Positions 1 to 8,865 of a DNA stretch of 64,000 nucleotides are shown here, one piece after another. Position 1 is the first letter of the stretch. Every line of letters starts with the position of its first letter. Below the pieces are notes generated by a model. The model had not been told where the DNA came from. It saw nothing but the letters and a program-made list of their open reading frames with translations, and did no database searches. The position numbers and the translations under genes were made by a program. The stretch is from CAVOOW01 sp963697675 (lineage in GTDB: Bacteria; Actinomycetota; Actinomycetes; JACCUZ01). The stretch is from the NCBI GenBank assembly GCA_963697675.1, contig CAVOOW010000006.1, positions 558,001 through 622,000 on the forward strand, written 5' to 3'.

Positions 1-1116
1 ACGTCGTTCTGCGTCCAGCCGACCGTCGCGATCTCGGGATCGGTGAACACGTTCGACGAGACGGCCCGCAGGTTCAGCGGCGTGACGGCGTCGCCGAGCG
101 AGTGCCACATCGCGATGCGGCCCTGCATCGCCGCGACCGACGCGAGCATCAGGACCCCTGTGCAGTCACCGGCCGCATAGATCGACGACACCGACGTCCG
201 CGACACCCGGTCCACCTCGATGAAGCCACCCTTGCCGAGCCGTACGCCGGCCTCCTCGAACCCCAGCCCGTCCGTGTTCGGGATCGACCCGACCGCCATC
301 AGGCAGTGGCTGCCCTCGATCGTGCGACCGTCGTCCAACGACACGAGGACGCCGGTCGACGTACGCCTGACCTCACTCGCCCGTGACTGCGAGAGGACGT
401 TCATGCCGCGCCGCTTGAACACGTCCTCGAGCACGGTGGCAGCGTCCGCGTCCTCGCCGGGCAGCACCCGGTCCCGGCTCGAGACCAGCGTGACCTGACC
501 ACCGAGCGAGGTGTAGCCCGAGGCGAACTCCGCGCCGGTCACGCCCGAGCCGACGACGATCAGGTGCTCGGGCAGCGCCTCGAGCGTGTAGACCTGGTCC
601 CACGTGAGGATGCGCTCGCCGTCCGGGCACCGCCGTCGGCATCACCCGCGGGTGGGCGCCGGTCGCCAGCAGCACCGCGTCCGCCTCGAACGTCTCCTCG
701 CCGCCGTCCGCGAGCTGGGCGACCACGCGGCCGGGGCCGTCGAGGCGCCCGATGCCGCGCAGCACCCGCACACCCTCGCGGTCCAGGCGCGCGGCGATGT
801 CCTCGGACTGGGTACGCGCGAGCTTGGTGACCCGTGCGTTGACGCGGGCCAGATCGACGCTGACCCGGCCCTCGGGGCCGAAATCGTCGGACGAGCCCAG
901 CCGCACCCCGAGCTGGCCCGACTCGGCCGTGTCGGTCATCGACTCCGCTGTGGCGATCAGGGTCTTCGAGGGCACGCAGTCCGTGAGGACGGCCGAGCCG
1001 CCGAGCCCGTCGCGGTCGACGACGGTGACCTCGGCGCCGAGCTGTGCCGCGACCAGCGCGGCCTCGTAGCCGCCCGGGCCTCCGCCGATGATCCCTACGC
1101 GCGCCACGCGGGCCAT
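1..1116 (-). CDS. lpdA: NAD(P)H-quinone dehydrogenase LpdA (partial, frameshifted)
   Basis: FAD flavoprotein of the pyridine nucleotide-disulfide oxidoreductase superfamily; in actinobacteria LpdA-type members reduce quinones with NAD(P)H. The window edge cuts off the C-terminal part. The N-terminal FAD-binding GGGPGG is at residues 11-16. GGSAVLTDCVPSK at 39-51 keeps only one Cys of the classical CxxxxC redox pair, which separates LpdA from true lipoamide dehydrogenases. A net extra base near 624 breaks the frame after MPTAVP; the protein resumes as DGERILTWDQVY, with a second fold GSGVTGAEFASG and a terminal AAGDCTGV. The break is probably a sequencing error. The ATG at 1116 was chosen because the FAD motif begins ten residues later. 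It is divergent from the gene at 1155. Confidence 0.85.
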
Positions 1117-1154
1117 TGTTCACCACGCGGCCGGTCGCCCCCTACCCTGCCTCC

Positions 1155-1619
1155 ATGGCGCTCTACGCGGCCTACGGCTCCAACATGGATCCGAGGCAGA
1201 TGTCCCTGCGCGCGCCGCACTCTCCCCTGAACAGCACCGGCTGGCTCACGGGCTGGCGGCTGACGTTCGGCGGAGAGGACGTCGGCTGGGAGGGTCCGCT
1301 GGCCACGCTCGTCGAGGACGACCTGTCCCAGGTGTTCGTGGCCCTGTACGACGTCACCGACGCCGACGCGCTGCAGATGGACCGCTGGGAGGCAGCCGAT
1401 CTCGCCCTGTTCCGCAAGATCCGGGTCCGGGTCGCCACGCTCGACGGGGATGTGCCCGCCTGGCTCTACGTGCTCGACGACTACGAGGGCGGGCTGCCGT
1501 CCGCGCGCTACCTCGGGATGATCGCGGACGCTGCGGAGGCTGCCGGGGCGCCCGACGACTACGTGGAGGAGCTGCGCAAGCGGCCGTGCACCTCCGTGGG
1601 CCCTGGACCCGGCTCCTGA
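1155..1619 (+). CDS. gamma-glutamylcyclotransferase-like protein
   Basis: A 154-residue protein of the gamma-glutamylcyclotransferase/AIG2-like fold. The N-terminus ALYAAYGSNMDPRQM carries the family YGSN signature that begins the substrate cavity. A later acidic stretch, MDRWEAAD, sits where the family has its conserved catalytic acidic residue, though I cannot align it exactly. Homologues of this length sit beside lpdA in other actinobacteria. The ATG at 1155 puts the YGSN motif at residues 7-10, as usual; the longer GTG start upstream adds unrelated sequence. The substrate is unknown: the fold also covers gamma-glutamylamine cyclotransferases and generic peptide-breakdown enzymes. Confidence 0.75.
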   Translation: MALYAAYGSNMDPRQMSLRAPHSPLNSTGWLTGWRLTFGGEDVGWEGPLATLVEDDLSQVFVALYDVTDADALQMDRWEAADLALFRKIRVRVATLDGDVPAWLYVLDDYEGGLPSARYLGMIADAAEAAGAPDDYVEELRKRPCTSVGPGPGS

Positions 1620-1665
1620 CCAAAAGGCTGATTTCCCGGCGTGTTTACCTCATCGTCTCCAGTCG

Positions 1666-2034
1666 GTGATCTCAGCGGCCGACATTGTGGGCATGGCCTT
1701 CGCCACCGCACACGCAGACCGGCTCGCCGGAGAAGCTCGAGTCTTCGAGTTCCTCCGCTCCCACGCGCCGACCGACCGCGTCAGCATCTGTGTCTCGACC
1801 AGTGGCCGGCGCGGGCTCAGTCCCACCGCTGAGCTGCTCCGCCAGCAGGGCGCGGCCACCGGTTGCCACGTCGCGCTGGCCGAGACCGGCCACATCGCCG
1901 CGCGTTTCATCGACGCCATCGTCTGGGGCACCGCGGTCGACGTCGAGTGCTTCCTCATGTTGATCAGCCCGGCGCTGACCGGCTCGGTCGGTCGACGTGC
2001 CCGACACGGAGTGAGCGCTATCGTCGCCGCGTGA
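1666..2034 (+). CDS. hypothetical protein, coupled to purine nucleoside phosphorylase
   Basis: A 122-residue protein from a GTG start, with no family I recognise. Codon third positions are strongly GC, as in real neighbours, and no opposite-strand gene explains the frame. Its TGA overlaps the GTG of the next gene (GTGA), a sign of translational coupling to the phosphorylase. The sequence is mixed alpha/beta in character (AADIVGMAFATAHADRLAG near the start, VALAETGHIAARFIDAIVWG in the middle), with several Cys and His residues and no signal peptide or clear membrane span. It could be a small regulator or enzyme; no function is claimed. Confidence 0.5.
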   Translation: MISAADIVGMAFATAHADRLAGEARVFEFLRSHAPTDRVSICVSTSGRRGLSPTAELLRQQGAATGCHVALAETGHIAARFIDAIVWGTAVDVECFLMLISPALTGSVGRRARHGVSAIVAA

Positions 2035-2894
2035 GCGACACCTACTCGAGCGGCAACGCAGGCATCGACCCCTATTCCGTTGGCGACACCACCTCAAGCG
2101 GCAACGATCCCTACGACCTCGCACGGCAGTCGGCCGACGCCGTCCGCGCGCGAACCGGCGTCGACAGTCATGACATCGCCCTGGTGATGGGATCCGGCTG
2201 GCTGCCCGCCGCCGACATGCTCGGCAGGACGACCACCGAGCTCCCCGTCACCGACCTGCCCGGCTTCCACGCTGCGGCGGTCGCTGGTCACGCCGGCACG
2301 GTCCGCTCGGTGTCGGTCGGCGACAGCAACGCGCTGGTCTTCCTCGGCCGCACGCATCTCTACGAGGGTCTCGGCGTCGCGGCCGTCGTGCACGGAGTGC
2401 GCACCGCCGTCGCGGCGGGGGCCCGCGTCGTCGTACTCACGAACGGTTGTGGTGGACTCAAGCCGACGTTCTCCCCCGGCCAGCCGGTGCTCATCAGCGA
2501 CCACATCAACCTGACCGCCACCTCGCCGATCGTCGGCCCGCACTTCGTCGATCTCACCGACCTCTACTCCGCCCGCCTGCGCGGGCTGTGCCGGGAGGTC
2601 GACCCGAGCCTGGACGAGGGCGTCTACGTGCAGATGCCCGGCCCGCACTACGAGACGCCCGCCGAGATCGACATGGTCCGCGCGATCGGCGGGGACCTGG
2701 TCGGCATGTCGACCACCCTCGAGGCCATCGCCGCCCGGGAGGCCGAGGCCGAGGTGCTCGGCATCTCGCTGGTGACCAACCTCGCGGCAGGCATGACCGG
2801 CGAGCCGCTGAACCACGCCGAGGTGCTCGCGGCCGGACGCGAGGCCGCGACGCGGATGGGCGCGCTCCTGTCGCAGGTCCTGCTCAAGATATGA
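2031..2894 (+). CDS. deoD: purine nucleoside phosphorylase (trimeric type)
   Basis: Cleaves purine (deoxy)nucleosides with phosphate to base plus (deoxy)ribose-1-phosphate in the cytosol. It has 287 residues, the usual trimeric PNP length, and clear family motifs: VMGSGWLP (phosphate loop), FLGRTHLYEG, LTNGCGGLKPTFSPGQ, GPHYETPAEI and VGMSTTLEAIAAREAE, with the purine-binding TNLAAGM near the C-terminus. The GTG at 2031 was chosen because it overlaps the previous stop. The N-terminal tail before residue about 25 holds an imperfect repeat (SSGN...DPY twice) and is probably disordered. Its stop overlaps the ATG of the mutase gene (ATGA), so sugar phosphate made here passes to a co-translated mutase. 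The symbol follows mycobacterial usage. Confidence 0.93.
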   Translation: MSDTYSSGNAGIDPYSVGDTTSSGNDPYDLARQSADAVRARTGVDSHDIALVMGSGWLPAADMLGRTTTELPVTDLPGFHAAAVAGHAGTVRSVSVGDSNALVFLGRTHLYEGLGVAAVVHGVRTAVAAGARVVVLTNGCGGLKPTFSPGQPVLISDHINLTATSPIVGPHFVDLTDLYSARLRGLCREVDPSLDEGVYVQMPGPHYETPAEIDMVRAIGGDLVGMSTTLEAIAAREAEAEVLGISLVTNLAAGMTGEPLNHAEVLAAGREAATRMGALLSQVLLKI

Positions 2895-4577
2895 GCACTC
2901 ACCACGAACACCGCGAGTCGGCCGACACGGTCGATGCCGACGAGGTCGTGCGCGCCTGGCTGATGGAGGACCCCGACCCCGACACCCGCGCCGAGCTCGA
3001 GGCACTGCTCGCCGCACATGACACTGCGGCGCATCTCGGACCGGTTCGGCGCTCGGCTGGAGTTCGGCACCGCGGGGCTGCGCGGCGCGCTGGGCGCGGG
3101 GCCGAACCGGATGAACCGGGTCGTCGTGATCCGTGCGGCGGCGGGCCTGGCGACGTACCTGCGAAGCCGTAACGGACGCATGGTCGTCATCGGGTACGAC
3201 GCGCGCCACAAGTCCGACGTCTTCGCGCGCGACACCGCCGAGGTGATGCGTGGCGCCGGCCTCGATGCCCACGTGCTGCCCCGCCCGCTGCCCACGCCGG
3301 TGCTGGCGTTCGCGATCCGCCACCTCGGCGCGGACGCCGGCGTGATGGTCACCGCGTCGCACAACCCGCCGCAGGACAACGGCTACAAGGTCTACCTCGG
3401 CGACGGCTCGCAGATCGTGCCGCCCGCCGACGCGGAGATCTCCGCCGAGATCGAGGCGGTCGGGCCGCTCGCGTCGGTGCCGCGCGCCGACGGCTGGACC
3501 ACGTTGGGCGAGGAGGTGCTCGACGCCTACATCACCCGCGTCGTCGGCCTGCTCGATCCCGGTTCGCCGCGCGACCTGCGCATCACCTACACGCCGCTGC
3601 ACGGGGTCGGTCGCGACGTCGTGCTCACCGCTTTCGACCGGGCCGGCTTCGCGGCGCTAAATGTCGTTGCTGAGCAAGGAGATCCGGACCCCGACTTCCA
3701 CACGGTCAGCTTCCCCAACCCCGAGGAACCGGGCGTCATCGACCTCGCCCTGGCGGCGGCGCGGGCCAACGGCGCCGACCTCGTCCTGGCGAACGACCCC
3801 GACGCGGACAGGTGCGCGGTGGCAGTGGCGGATGAGGTGGTCGGTGGCTGGCGCATGTTGCGCGGCGACGAGCTGGGCGCGTTGCTGGCCATGCATTTGG
3901 TACGTCGCGCCGCCACTGCCGGCTCGTCGCTCACAGGTGTCTTCGCTGCATCGATCGTCTCGTCGTCACTGCTCGGTCGCATCGCTGCCGCCCATGGCCT
4001 CGGCTACGAAGAGACCCTCACCGGCTTCAAGTGGATCTCGCGGGTCGAAGGGTTGCGCTATGGCTACGAGGAGGCCATCGGCTATTGCGTCGATCCCGAC
4101 AGCGTCCGGGACAAGGACGGCGTGTCCGCGGCGCTGCTCGTCGCCGAGCTCGCGGCGACGTTGAAGGCCGAGGGCCGGACGCTGCTCGACCTGCTCGACG
4201 ACATCGCGCGCGAGCACGGCCTGCACGCGACCGACCAGCTCGCCGCCCGCTTCGACGACCTCGGGGCCATCGAGGCCTCGATGGCGTTGCTCAGGGAGAA
4301 GCCGCCGACGAGCCTTGGCGGACGCGCCGTGACGTCGGCCGAGGATCTCGCCAAGGGCGACGGGGGCCTGCCGCCGACCGACGGGCTGCGCTATCACCTC
4401 GAGGGCAACGGCCGGGTCATCGTGCGGCCGTCGGGCACCGAGCCCAAGGTCAAGTGCTACATCGAGGTGGTCGAGCCCGTCCTCGACGGCGACGTCGCCA
4501 CCGCCCGAGGCAGCGCGACGGCCGCCATCGCCGCCATCAAGCGTGACCTGGCGACCGCCGCAGGCCTGCCAGGCTGA
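2891..4577 (+). CDS. pmmB: phosphomannomutase/phosphopentomutase-type phosphosugar mutase (frameshifted)
   Basis: Alpha-D-phosphohexomutase family enzyme, about 561 residues when repaired. The catalytic phosphoserine loop is TASHNPPQDNGYKVY, the metal loop ANDPDADR, the sugar-recognition segment GFKWISRVEG and the phosphate-binding loop RPSGTEPKVKCY. Beside a nucleoside phosphorylase and deoC, the likely job is interconversion of (deoxy)ribose-1- and -5-phosphate, although mannose or glucose phosphates are also possible. The ATG at 2891 overlaps the upstream stop. The first 40 or so codons (MSTHHEHRESADTV...) are in one frame and the rest (ISDRFGARLEFGTAGLRG) in another; a net +1 base near 3033 accounts for this. 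It is most likely a sequencing error, since all catalytic motifs are intact. Confidence 0.9.
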
Positions 4578-4587
4578 CTAGAGTGCT

Positions 4588-5559
4588 GTGATGACTACGA
4601 CCGCTCCCCTGCCGGTCGAGCGGACCGCCGAAGTCGGCGACATCGTCGCGTCGGACTCGTCCCTGCGCCGGTTCCTGCACGGGCTGCCGGCTGTCGACCA
4701 GGTCGGCGCCGAGGCCCGGGTGGCGATGCTGTCGACCCGCTCGATCAAGACCACCGCCAAGGCCTGGGCGATCGACCTGGCGATCTCGATGATCGACCTG
4801 ACGACGCTCGAGGGACAGGACACACCGGGCAAGGTGCGGGCGCTCTGCGCGAAGGCGCTGCGTCCCGACCCTGCCGACCAGACCGTTCCGCGGGTGGCCG
4901 CCATCTGTGTCTACGCCGACATGGTGCCCGTCGCCGCCCACGAGCTGGCCGGCAGCGGGGTGCGCGTCGCCAGCGTCGCGACTGCGTTTCCGAGCGGCCG
5001 TGCGGCTCTCGACGTCAAGCTCGCCGACACGCGACACGCAGTCAAGGACGGCGCCGACGAGATCGACATGGTCATCGACCGCGGGGCATTCCTGTCCGGC
5101 CGCTATCTCGAGGTGTTCGAGGAGATCGTCGCCGTCAAGCAGGCCTGCGGCACGGCACACCTGAAGGTGATCCTCGAGACCGGCGAGCTCGTCACCTACG
5201 ACAACGTCCGCCGCGCGTCCTGGCTGGCGATGCTCGCCGGCGGCGACTTCATCAAGACCTCGACCGGCAAGATCGCTCCCGCCGCCACGCTGCCGGTCAC
5301 GCTCGTGATGCTCGAGGCGGTGCGCGACTTCCGGGACGCGATGGGCCGCCAGGTCGGCGTGAAGCCGGCCGGTGGCATCCGCACGACGAAGGACGCCGTG
5401 AGATACCTCGTGCTCGTCAACGAGACGGCCGGCGACGACTGGCTCGACCCCGACTGGTTCCGCCTCGGCGCGTCGAGCCTGCTCAACGACCTGCTCATGC
5501 AGCGAACCAAGCTGACCACCGGCCGCTACAGCGGTCCCGACTACTTCACGTTGGACTGA
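4588..5559 (+). CDS. deoC: deoxyribose-phosphate aldolase
   Basis: Class I aldolase that splits 2-deoxyribose-5-phosphate into glyceraldehyde-3-phosphate and acetaldehyde. It has 323 residues, the longer actinobacterial form. Seen: SIKTTAKAWAIDLAISMIDLTTLEG near the start of the barrel, ICVYADMV, VASVATAFPSG, the EIDMVIDRG strand, KVILETGEL, and FIKTSTGK, whose Lys residues include the Schiff-base former. VGVKPAGGIRT closes the phosphate site. Starts GTG 4588 or ATG 4591 are equivalent. It lies ten bases after the mutase and six before the aldehyde dehydrogenase, so the three probably form one transcript for deoxynucleoside sugar breakdown; the acetaldehyde product is a plausible substrate for the next gene. 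Confidence 0.94.
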   Translation: MMTTTAPLPVERTAEVGDIVASDSSLRRFLHGLPAVDQVGAEARVAMLSTRSIKTTAKAWAIDLAISMIDLTTLEGQDTPGKVRALCAKALRPDPADQTVPRVAAICVYADMVPVAAHELAGSGVRVASVATAFPSGRAALDVKLADTRHAVKDGADEIDMVIDRGAFLSGRYLEVFEEIVAVKQACGTAHLKVILETGELVTYDNVRRASWLAMLAGGDFIKTSTGKIAPAATLPVTLVMLEAVRDFRDAMGRQVGVKPAGGIRTTKDAVRYLVLVNETAGDDWLDPDWFRLGASSLLNDLLMQRTKLTTGRYSGPDYFTLD

Positions 5560-5565
5560 TTCACC

Positions 5566-7012
5566 TTGGCCGCCAATAAGAAGTTCGAGTACGCGCCAGC
5601 CCCTGAGTCGCGCGCGATCGTCGACCTGCAGCCGTCGCTACGGCCTGTTCATCAACGGTGCGTTCGTCGACCCGGTCGACGGGCATTCGTTCAAGACGAT
5701 CAGCCCCGCGACCGAAGAGGTGCTTGCCGAGGTCAGCGACGCCGGCCAGGTCGATGTCGACCGCGCGGTGGCTGCCGCGCGCCGCGCGTACAACAAGGTC
5801 TGGTCGAAGATGCCACCGCGCGAGCGCGGCAAGTACCTCTACCGCATCGCACGCATCCTGCAGGAGCGCGCCCGCGAGCTGGCCGTGCTCGAGTCGCTCG
5901 ACAACGGCAAGCCGATCCGCGAGTCGCGCGACGTCGACATCCCCCTTGTGGCGGCATGGTTCTTCTACTACGCGGGCTGGGCCGACAAGCTCGACCACGC
6001 GGGTTTCGGACCTGACCCCAAGGCGCTCGGTGTGGCCGGCCAGGTCATCCCGTGGAACTTCCCGTTGCTGATGCTGGCGTGGAAGATCGCGCCGGCCCTG
6101 GCCACGGGCAACACCGTCGTGCTCAAGCCGGCGGAGACGACGCCGCTCACCGCGTTGCTGTTCGCCGAGATCTGCCAGCAGGCAGACCTCCCGGCCGGCG
6201 TGGTGAACATCGTCACCGGCGCCGGGGAGACCGGCCGCGCGCTGGTCGAGCACGCAGACGTCAACAAGGTCGCGTTCACCGGCTCGACCGAGGTCGGCAA
6301 GATGATCGCCCGCTCGACGGCCGGCACGAAGAAGAAGGTCACGCTCGAGCTCGGCGGCAAGGCGGCCAACATCGTCTTCGACGACGCACCGGTCGACCAG
6401 GCCGTCGAGGGCATCGTCAACGGGATCTTCTTCAACCAGGGCCACGTGTGCTGCGCCGGATCGCGACTGCTCGTCCAGGAGAACGTGCACGACGAGGTGC
6501 TCGAGTCGCTGAAGCGGCGCCTTTCGACGCTGCGGCTGGGCGACCCGCTCGACAAGAACACCGACGTCGGTGCGATCAACTCCCTCGAGCAGCTCACCCG
6601 CATCCGTGAGCTCTCCGAGGTCGGCGAGGCCGAGGGCGCGGCACGCTGGACGGTGGCGTGCGACTTGCCGGACAAGGGTTTCTGGTTCCCGCCGACGGTG
6701 TTCACGGGTGTCTCCCAGGCCCACCGCATCGCCCGCGAGGAGATCTTCGGCCCCGTGCTCTCGGTGCTGACGTTCCGCACTCCCGCCGAGGCCGTCGAGA
6801 AGGCGAACAACACGCCCTACGGGCTGTCGGCCGGTGTCTGGACCGACAAGGGCTCCCGGATCCTCTGGATGGCCGGCCAGCTGCGCGCCGGGGTCGTCTG
6901 GGCCAACACGTTCAACCGCTTCGACCCGACGTCGCCGTTCGGTGGCTACAAGGAGTCGGGCTACGGCCGCGAGGGCGGCCGCCACGGTCTGGGGGCCTAC
7001 CTCGATGTCTGA
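5566..7012 (+). CDS. aldehyde dehydrogenase, full-length catalytic member (frameshifted)
   Basis: NAD(P)-dependent aldehyde dehydrogenase of about 481 residues after repair. It shows WNFPLLMLAWKIAPALATGN, FTGSTEVGK, ELGGKAANIVF with the general-base Glu, the nucleophile motif NQGHVCCAGSRL and EEIFGPVLSV, so it should be active. The TTG at 5566 begins MAANKKFEYAPAPES. The N-terminal strand SYGLFINGAFVDPVDG is reached only after removing one base near 5638 (TCG-C-TAC), a net +1 likely due to sequencing error. It follows deoC by six bases and overlaps the shorter ALDH gene downstream by eight bases. Oxidation of acetaldehyde from DeoC is the obvious context-based role; see the finding on a split ALDH16. 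Confidence 0.9.
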
Positions 7013-7889
7013 TCGCACACCTCCCGCCCGGATTCCCGTGCGCAAGACCTACAAGCTGTACGTCGGCGGCGCGTTCCCGCGGTCGGAAAGCGGCCGCACC
7101 TACGAGGTGACCGACCGCAAGGGCCAGTTCCTGGCCAACGCCGCGATGGGCTCCCGCAAGGACGCGCGCGACGCCGTCGTCGCGGCGCGCAAGGCGTTCC
7201 ACGGCTGGTCCGCCGCGACGGCGTACAACCGCGGTCAGGTGCTCTACCGGGTCGCGGAACTGATGGAAGGGCGCCGGGCGCAGTTCGTCGAGGAGGTCGT
7301 CGCGGGCGAAGGCCTCACCGTCCGCAAGGCTGACGCCGTCGTCGACGCGGCCATCGACCGGTGGGTCTGGTATGCCGGATGGTCGGACAAGGTCGCCGCG
7401 GTCACGGGGTCGGCCAACCCCGTCGCCGGACCGTATTTCGACTTCTCCGTCCCCGAGCCGACCGGCGTCGTGGCAGTGCTCGCACCGCAGGAGTCCAGCC
7501 TGCTCGGGCTCGTCTCGGTGATCGCTCCGGCCGTCGTGACCGGCAACACCGTCGTCGTGCTGGCGAGCGAGAACTCCCCGCTTCCCGCGATCACCCTCTC
7601 CGAGGTGCTCGCGACGTCCGACGTGCCCGGAGGTGTCATCAACGTCCTCACCGGCCGCACCGCTGAGGTTGCCCCGTGGCTGGCGTCGCACATGGATGTC
7701 AACGCCATCGACCTCGTGGGCGCGGCCGAGGGGGACCTCGTGGCGCTGGAGGTGGCAGCCGCGGACAACCTCAAGCGCGTGCTGCGGGCCGATGCAGCGC
7801 GCGATGCCGACTGGACCCGCACCCCGGGCCTCGAGCGGTTGCTGGGCTGTCTCGAGACCAAGACGGTCTGGCATCCCATCGGCGTCTGA
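7005..7889 (+). CDS. short ALDH-family protein lacking the catalytic half
   Basis: A 294-residue protein from the ATG at 7005, overlapping the stop of the complete ALDH. It aligns with the N-terminal coenzyme-binding half of aldehyde dehydrogenases (KTYKLYVGGAFPRSESGRTY, ARDAVVAARKAFHGW, EPTGVVAVLAPQESSLLGLV, VTGNTVVVLASENSPLPAI, GGVINVLTG). The sequence diverges at the place of the GSTxxG helix and ends as ETKTVWHPIGV, without the Cys nucleophile, general-base Glu or the EIFGP segment. There is no frame break, so the length looks genuine. By itself it cannot be an ALDH catalyst. The tight coupling suggests a structural partner of the upstream enzyme, comparable to the pseudo-ALDH domain of ALDH16 proteins. 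Confidence 0.85.
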   Translation: MSDRTPPARIPVRKTYKLYVGGAFPRSESGRTYEVTDRKGQFLANAAMGSRKDARDAVVAARKAFHGWSAATAYNRGQVLYRVAELMEGRRAQFVEEVVAGEGLTVRKADAVVDAAIDRWVWYAGWSDKVAAVTGSANPVAGPYFDFSVPEPTGVVAVLAPQESSLLGLVSVIAPAVVTGNTVVVLASENSPLPAITLSEVLATSDVPGGVINVLTGRTAEVAPWLASHMDVNAIDLVGAAEGDLVALEVAAADNLKRVLRADAARDADWTRTPGLERLLGCLETKTVWHPIGV

Positions 7890-7892
7890 CGC

Positions 7893-8504
7893 GTGACCGG
7901 TCCGGCGGACGCGTCACGGCGCCGCGTGGTGCTGCTGGCCGGGCCGTCGGGGTCGGGCAAGACCCACCTCGCGGCGCTGAGCGGGTTGCCGATCCTCGAT
8001 CTCGACGACTTCTACAAGGACGGCAGCGACCCCTCGCTGCCCCGGCACCCGACCCTCGGCATCGTCGACTGGGACGACCCGGCCTCCTGGGACGCGGAAG
8101 GGGCGCTGGCGGCGATCGCCACCCTCTGCGGAGAGGGCCGGGTCGACGTACCCATCTATGACATCGCGCGCGACGGTCGGGTCGGCATGCGGTCCTTCGA
8201 CGTGGGCGACGCGCCGGCCTTCGTCGGGACAGGCATCTTCGCGGCCGAGCTGGCGACCCCGGTGCGGGAGCAGGGCCTGCTGGCCGACGCTGTCGTGGTG
8301 CGCCGGTCACGGCACAAGAACTTCCTCCGCCGGCTGCGTCGCGACCTGGCCGAGCACCGGAAACCGCCCTGGACGCTGGTGCGGCGCGGACTCGCGCTGA
8401 TGCGCGCCGAGCCGGACGTCGTGGCCCGGCAGATCTCGCTCGGCTGCCGGCCCTGCGACCGCGAGCGGACGCTCGCTGCGTTGCGAGACGCCGGCCGGCA
8501 CTGA
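7893..8504 (+). CDS. uridine kinase-like P-loop kinase
   Basis: A 203-residue P-loop NTPase. The Walker A motif GPSGSGKTH is near residues 17-25, and LDLDDFYKDG supplies the acidic substrate/Mg site typical of uridine kinase and phosphoribulokinase relatives. RRSRHKNFLRRLRRDLAEHRKPP is a basic lid-like region, split here by eye into shorter pieces. It starts at a GTG four bases after the ALDH-like gene. In this nucleoside locus it fits a salvage role, phosphorylating uridine or another (deoxy)nucleoside, but small kinases of this type are often only annotated by similarity, so the exact substrate is open. Confidence 0.75.
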   Translation: MTGPADASRRRVVLLAGPSGSGKTHLAALSGLPILDLDDFYKDGSDPSLPRHPTLGIVDWDDPASWDAEGALAAIATLCGEGRVDVPIYDIARDGRVGMRSFDVGDAPAFVGTGIFAAELATPVREQGLLADAVVVRRSRHKNFLRRLRRDLAEHRKPPWTLVRRGLALMRAEPDVVARQISLGCRPCDRERTLAALRDAGRH

Positions 8505-8516
8505 GTCGGGCAGGCG

Positions 8517-8865
8517 TCAGGCCCGATCGTCGGTGCGGCGTGGCTGGTCCGCCGGGTCGCCGGCGCGTCTGAGCTGATAGATCCCGAAGAGCGCGAAGAA
8601 CGTGCCCGCGATGTAGACGCCGTCGACAACCGCCGAGTAGATGCCGGCCGCCACGGTGATGCCTGCGGCGACCAGGCCGACGGTCCGCGCCTCGGCCCTG
8701 CCGGTGAGCAAGAACAGTCCCGCGCCGCCCATCAGGACCGCCATGGCGATCTGCAGGGTCCCGTTCGGGCGACCGTCGTTCACGGCCGACACACCGAACA
8801 GCACGAGCAGCACGCGCGACGATGCAGAAGCTGACGCTCGCGACGCGGAGCCGGGGGTCGTTCAT
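8517..8865 (-). CDS. small four-helix membrane protein (frameshifted)
   Basis: When repaired, about 115 residues. It begins MNDPRLRVASVSFCIV from the ATG at 8865, which overlaps the stop of add (ATGA), and continues VLLVLFGVSAVNDG in the next frame. A net +1 base near 8818 joins the two. Four hydrophobic segments are visible (FCIV-VLLVLFGVSAV, LQIAMAVLMGGAGLFLL, TVGLVAAGITVAAGIYSAV, GVYIAGTFFALFGIYQL), ending in a charged tail. I do not recognise the family. Being read through from the adenosine deaminase gene suggests the same transcript, but no nucleoside-related function can be claimed. Confidence 0.6.

Noticed and set aside
2094..3602. 502-codon minus-strand frame across the phosphorylase and mutase genes
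   Set aside because: No domain and antisense to two strong families; shadow frame.
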